From NCBI GenBank assembly GCA_002413095.1, contig DHWI01000178.1, positions 39,520 through 46,400 on the forward strand: 6,881 bases of DNA. The letters are read 5' to 3'. The translations under genes were made by a program, and so were the position numbers. Under the pieces are notes generated by a model, which was not told the DNA's origin, did no database searches, and was given only the letters and a program-made list of their open reading frames with translations. Shown one piece after another: positions 1 through 6,000 of this stretch (within the stretch, counting starts at the first letter, position 1; each line of letters opens with the position of its first letter). This stretch comes from Thermoleophilia bacterium UBA5186 (GTDB lineage Bacteria; Actinomycetota; Thermoleophilia; Gaiellales; Gaiellaceae).

Positions 1-3000
1 CCGACGAGAGTCCATTCCGCGACTGCACCAGGAATCGTCAGCTTGGTCACCTTCTCGACCGAGTCTCCCGCCGCGACGAGGCGCCACGCCAGCGTGTAGC
101 GGCCGGGCTTTCGCACCGACGCGGGCATCTTGAACAGCAGCACGTTCGATCCGGACTTGACCTTGAACGCCCACGTCGCGAGCTGCGATCCATCGGCATT
201 CCGGAGGGTGACGGTTCCCGTCGCCTTCTTCGTCGAGACGATTCGGGCCCCGATCCGTACCTGGCGTCCAGGCCGGAAGACCTTCGTGGCGGCCACGCGC
301 ATGCTCAGCCGCGTCTGCGGGTGCGGCGTGGTCGTCGTGGTGGAGGTGGTCGTCGTCCCCGTGGTCGTCGTGCCGTCGGAGCCGCTGCCGGAACCCGATC
401 CTCCGCCCGTGTCCGACCCTCCGCCGGAGCCGCTGTCGGCAGGCGGGGTCAGGTCGCGGACGACGGCGAACTGCGACAGGTGCAGGGTCAGGATGTGTAC
501 GCCCGAGCCGTCGCTCCAGTAGCCGTCCGACCAGCCGGCGGGCAGCGTTCCGGGCGTCGGGACGCGACGCAGGACGCGCCAAGTGCTGCCGTCGAAGGTC
601 GCCGCGGCGACGTTCGTTCCCGAGCTTGCGATCGTGATCGTGAGCGGCTGCTCGAAGACGTGGAGTTGAGCGCCAGACAGGGCCCAGTGCGCGGTCACGT
701 CGGCGACGCCGCTCTCGAAGGTCAGCGCTCCGGCGAGGCCGGACGGAGCCGGATTCATCTCGATGCGAACGACGATCCAGTCGTTGCCGTTGGCCGGCCA
801 GGCGCCCTGCGGCATCGTCACCGACGCGCCGTCACCGGGCGCGGTGACCGTCGTGCTCCGATCGCGCGCGCTGTTCTCCTCGACGTAGGGAGTCGTCCCG
901 CCCCCGCCTCCGCCCGAGGCCCAGATCGTGAAATGCACCTGGAACGCGCGCGTCTTGCCGCTCGCGTCCCTCAGGAGTCCGGCGAGCGTATGCGGGCCGG
1001 GGCCGACGGCGCCGACCGGGTAGGTCGCCTGTGCGCCGGAGAGGATCGGGGCGACCACGCCGGCGCCGTCGAGCGTCGCGCCGTCGATCGCGGCGAGGTT
1101 CTCGCTGGCGACGAGCACGATCGAAGTCGCGGAGGCGATCACAGCGCCGTCGGCCGGGGTGGACGAGACCAAGCTCGGCGCGCTGTTGTCGATCCGGATT
1201 CCGGAGCGGACGCTCGCGCGCTCGTTGCCGAGCGCGTCCGCGGCAAGCGCCCGCAGGTCGTAGAGACCGTCCGCGACCGCGGTCGTGTCGAAGCTGGCGC
1301 TCCAGGGCGCGCTCGAGTCGGTCGCGATCGGCGTCCAGTTGCTCGCGCCTGCCGGCGAGCGCTCGAAGGTCACGCGCGCGGCGGGCGAGCCGCTCGTCGT
1401 AGCCGTCAGGGTCACCGTGCCGGACAGGTTGGCTCCCGGGTCGTCGAGCACGACGATCGGCGCCGTCGAGTCGACAGACACAGTCACCGGCGAGCTCATC
1501 GCGACGTTCCCTGCCGCGTCGGTCGCGACGGCCCGGAGGTCGTAGCTGCCGGTCGCGACCGTCGTCGCATCCCAGCTGACCGCGTAGGGCGAGCTGGTGT
1601 CGTCAGCAATGTCGGTGAATCCGCCGCCGCCCGTCGGCCGGTACTGGAAGCGCACGGAGGCGACGCCGGACGTCGAGTCGGACGCCGCGGCAGTCAGCGG
1701 GGCGGCAGGTCCGCCGATCAGCGCGCCCGCAGCGGGTCGCGTCAGCGACACGGTCGGCGCAGTGTTGTCGACGCGCGTGGTCACGATCGGGCTGGTGCCG
1801 ACGTGGCCGGACTGGTCAGTGGCGACCGCGCGGAGGTCGTAGCTCCCGTCCACGAGGAAGGTGGAGTCGAGCGTCACGGAGAAGGGCGCGGAGGTCGGGC
1901 TGCCGATCGTCGTCCAGCGGTTCGCGCCGGCCGGGCTGCGCTGGATGTCGACGCGCACGGTGTCGCTGTCCGAGCTCGCCGTGAGCGTGACGCTGCCGGA
2001 GATACCGGCGCCGGGATCGCCGAGACTCGGCTGCGGGGCGTTGTTGTCGATCGTGACCGTGCGCGACCCTGACGTGGTGGAGTTCCCTGCGATGTCCGTG
2101 ACGACGACGTAGACGCTCGCACTGCCGTCGGAGTCGCCGGTCGTATCCCAGCTCGTCCGGAACGGAGCGTTCCCAACGGTGGCCAGCGAGCGGCCGTCGA
2201 CGAAGAACTCGACGGAGGCGATCGGGTTCGCGTCGCTCGTCGTCGCGGCGAACGTGACGCTGCCGGAGACGAGCGCGCCCGCGGCCGGGGCGCCCACACC
2301 CGCGGTCGGCGCGGTGTTGTCGACGACCTTGGAGTCGAGGTACGTGATCGACGTGTTGTTCGCGTTGTTCTTGACGAGGATCCGCAGGTCGTAGGCGCCG
2401 TCGGACACGCCGGTGGTGTTCCAGTCGACGCTGTACGGGGCGGTCGTGTCGACGCCGATCGTGTGCCACGTGCCGGGCGGCGGCAACGTGCGCGGAGCAC
2501 CGGCATTGGCGTACTCGAACGTGACCGACTTGATCCCCGAGAGTGAGGAGGACGGGTTCGCGCTCAGCGTCTCGGTCCCGCGCAGGTAGTCGTTCGCGGT
2601 GCAGGCCGGGCATACCGGAGGCGTCGCGTCGATCTGCACGGTCGTCGTCTTCGTCGCCTCGATGTTCCCGGCCACGTCGGCGGAGAAGTAGGAGATCGTG
2701 TGCGTGCCGTCGTTCGAGCCGTTCGACGGGGCGGGGATCGTGACGCTCGAGCCGGCCTGGAAGCCGTCGCCGTCGACCGAGTACTCGGTCACCGAGACGC
2801 CCGAGCCGGAATCGTTCGCGGACAGGTTGACCGTGACGTCCGACGACGAGTAGCCGGACGGCGCGTTGTCCGAGGTGGACGGCGGGGTGTTGTCGACGCG
2901 GCGCCCGCCGACGGTGGACGAGGTCGTCGCGTTGCCCGCGCGGTCGGTCGCCGTGACGCGGATGTCGTAGAGGCCGTCCGGCATCGAGGTCGTGCTCCAG

Positions 3001-6000
3001 TTGTCCGGCACCGGCGTCCAGCCGCCGCCCGAGGAGACCTCGTAGTCGACGCTCGACACGCCGGAGGCGTTTGCACCCGGGTCGGCGGTCGTCGAGGCAA
3101 GCGTGACCGTGCCGCGGAGGTTCGCGCCCGGATCGCCCATCGAGGCAGTCGGCGCGGTGTTGTCGACGAGCCTGTTGCTGACGGTGCCGCCCGGGGCCTC
3201 GTTCCCGGCCGCGTCGGTCGCGAAGGTGCGGAAGTCGTAGCGGCCGTCGGCGAGCGTCGCCGTGTCGAGCGTCGCCGAGTACGGGGCGGAGGCCGCGGTG
3301 CCGACCGCCGTCCACGTGTCGGCTCCGGCCGGGGAGACCTCGAAGCGCACCTGGGTCACGCCCGAGCCGGGGCGGCCGGCGGGATCGTCGGGATCGGCTG
3401 CCGAGCCGGTCAACGTGATCGTCTGGCGCAGGTACTGGCCGGGGTCGTCCTGCGAGCTCGACGGCGCCGTGTTGTCCACGCGCACGTCCGCGGCCAGCGT
3501 GTCGATCGTCTGGTTGCCGGCGTTGTCGACGACGACCACCCGGAGCTTGTAGAGCCCGTCAGTGATCGGTGCCGTATCCCAGCTTGCAGGCGTCGGCGCC
3601 CAACTCGTGCCGCCGTCGGCCGAGTACTCGTAGCTGACGCTCGCGACGCCGGATGCGTTCGCGCCGCCCGGATCGTCCTGCGACGACGTGAGCGAGACGA
3701 CGCCGCGCACGTTCACTCCGGGGTTGTCCATCGTGGCGGTCGGCGGAGTCAGGTCGGTGAGCCACGTCCACGTCGCCGGGCTCGCGTCGGTGTTGCCGGC
3801 CGGGTCGATCGCGCGGACGGCGAAGTCGTGGGTGCCGTCCGTGAGCGCGGCAAGGACGTCCGGGCTCGAGCACGGGCCGAAGGCGCCTCCGTCGAGGCTG
3901 CATTCGAACGTCGAGCCGGCCTCGGTGGAGCTGAACGTGAAGCTCGGCGAGGCCTCGTTCGACGGGTCGCCCGGCTTCGTGACGATCGTCGTCTCGGGCG
4001 GAGTCCGGTCGACGGTCACGTCGACGAGCGAGCTCGCGGTGCGATCGGCGTTGTCCGTCGCGACGGCCCGCAGCGCCCGGTGGCCGTCGGCCGGGATCGC
4101 CCAGGCGACGCTGTACGGGCCGGGTGCAGCATGGATTCCGACGGAGCTCCACGTTCCGGTGGCGCAGCCGATGCTCGTGTCCGAGCACTGGAAGAACTCG
4201 ACCTGCTTGACGCCGCTGCCGGCGTCGTTGGCCGTCCCGGCCAGCGAGTACGGGTCGGGCGACGAAGCGTTGACGTATCCGCCGTCGGCGGGCGCGGTCA
4301 GCGAGATCGTCGGAGGCGTGTTGTCGACGCGGACGTTGGCTGCCACGTTCGACTGCTGCGAGTTGCCGGCGCGGTCGACCGCCGTCGCGCGGAGGTCGTA
4401 GCCGCCGTCGGCCAGCAGCGTCGTGTCCCAGGCGGCCGGCGTCGCAGTCCACGTTCCGGCCGTATACGTGCGGTACTCGTACGTGACCAGGCCCGCGAGG
4501 CCGGAGCCGGCGTCGCTGGCGGTGGAGGTCAGCGTGACCGTGCCCGCCACGTCGCTGTTCGACGTCGGGCTGTCGAGGGAGACGCTCGGCTTGGTGTTAT
4601 CGACGCGGCTCGTCTGCAGGGCGGAGTTCGTCCGGTTGCCGGCGTTGTCGACGACCACGACGCGCAGGTCGTACACCGCGTCCGTGACCGGCACCGTGTC
4701 CCAGGCCGCCGGCATCGACGTCCAGGAGTTGGCTCCGGCGGGCGAGCGCTCGTACGTGACGGTCGCGACACCCGAGCCGGCGTCGGTGGCGGTCGAAGTC
4801 AGGTTCACGGTCCCGCGTAGATACGCGCCCGGGTCGTCCATGACGGCTACGGGCGGCGTGTTGTCGACGCGGAAGCTCCCGGAGGTGTCCGTCGCCTGGT
4901 TCCCGGCGTTGTCGGTCGCCACGATGCGGACCTGGTAGATCCCGTCGCTCGTGAGCGCTGTGTTCCAGCTGGCCGGCGTCGACGTCCACGTTGCCCCGCC
5001 GTCGCTCGAGAACTGGTACGCGGTGGTCGAGATGCCCGAGCCCGAGTCGGAGACGGTCGCGGTCAGGCTGACGACGCCGCGCACGTTGGCGGCGGGGGAG
5101 GAGATCGATGCGCTCGGGGGCGTGTTGTCGATCCGGCGAGCGGAGACGACCGGGGACGCGCTGGAGTTGCCCGCGCCGTCGGTCGCGACCGTGCGCAGGT
5201 CGTAGACGCCGTCCGGCGTCGCGGCAGTCGTCGTGTCGAAGCTGGCGGAGTACGGCGAGGTGGTGTCCGTCGAGATCGGCTTCCACGTCGCGCCGCTGTC
5301 GTCCGAGTACTGGAACGCGAGCCCGGCGACGTCAGAGCCGCCCGTGTCGGTCGCCGTGCCGGTCAGCGTGACCGTCCCGTGCAGGTACAGGCCGGGGTTG
5401 CCCTGCGTGGCTGCGGGCGGGTCGAGATCGACCTTCGCCACGGCCGTCGTCGTGTACGTCTGCGCGTTGCCGACGAGGTCCTGGACGGTGTAGCGGTACA
5501 TGTAGCAATGCCCCGTCGTGACCGTGAGGTCTGCGTAGGCGAGCGCCGGGTCGACGGCCAGCGTGCTGAACCCGCTGAAGCCCGTGCAGGTGCCGTTCGA
5601 CAGGGTCGCGACCGAGCGTTCGAGCAGCCCACTCGTCGGGTCGAGCCCGGCGCCGGAGTCCGTCCCCTTGTCCAGCGTGAGCGCGACCGACGCGCTCGAG
5701 CGGAACCCGTCCACGTAGTCGACGTTGCCGCCGGACGGCCCGCTCGAATCGGCCGTGACGGTGAGAGAGGCCGGGGTGGAGGTCTGCCCCGCGTTGTTCG
5801 TCGCCGTAACGTCGTTCGGCTCGGCCGGATCGACGGCTGCGTTCGTGAAGCTGTAGGCACGGCTTGCGCCCGCTCCGGCAGCCGACCACCCTGCGCCGAG
5901 CGCCGGGAACGAGTACGACGCCACTCCTGACTCGCCGTCGTTCGAGCTCGCGGAGAGGTTGAAGCCGCCGGCGATGCCGGGGCGGAAGTAGACGGTGTTG

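Noticed and set aside
315..455. Possible intergenic spacer or promoter in the low-complexity stretch
   Set aside because: The minus-strand frame continues unbroken through it into a well-formed C-terminal domain, so it is an interdomain linker.
130..522. Plus-strand 130-residue frame with a V-V-V-V-rich and Pro-rich stretch, resembling a membrane segment
   Set aside because: The Val and Pro runs are the antisense of the Thr and Gly/Ser linker codons of the large gene. There is no convincing start or context.
321..2072. Plus-strand open frame of 583 residues
   Set aside because: The product is almost entirely R, A, G, V and D with no domain-like pattern. It is antisense to the coherent minus-strand gene and is open only because stops are rare at this GC content.
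1816..3315. Minus-strand open frame of 499 residues in another phase
   Set aside because: It overlaps the real frame on the same strand, is made of Arg/His/Asp-rich sequence, and shows no domain pattern. The frames at 3559-4452, 4597-5286 and 5332-6294 are rejected for the same reason.
2700..4820. Plus-strand open frame of 706 residues
   Set aside because: It has the same Arg/Ala/Val-rich composition, no recognisable motifs, and lies opposite continuous Ig-like coding sequence.
1191..5429. Possible CRISPR-like or noncoding tandem repeat array
   Set aside because: The short exact matches are only about 11 bases, the period is 255-315 bases, and the repeats keep the reading frame and protein motifs. 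They are coding domain repeats.
1285..5493. Series of plus-strand frames (for example 1285-1545, 4423-4938, 4951-5205, 5233-5493), several with similar N-termini such as M-S-K-L-A
   Set aside because: They look like a family of small related genes, but their similarity is the antisense image of the repeated F-D-T-T and D-N-T motifs of the Ig units. The spacing follows the repeats.
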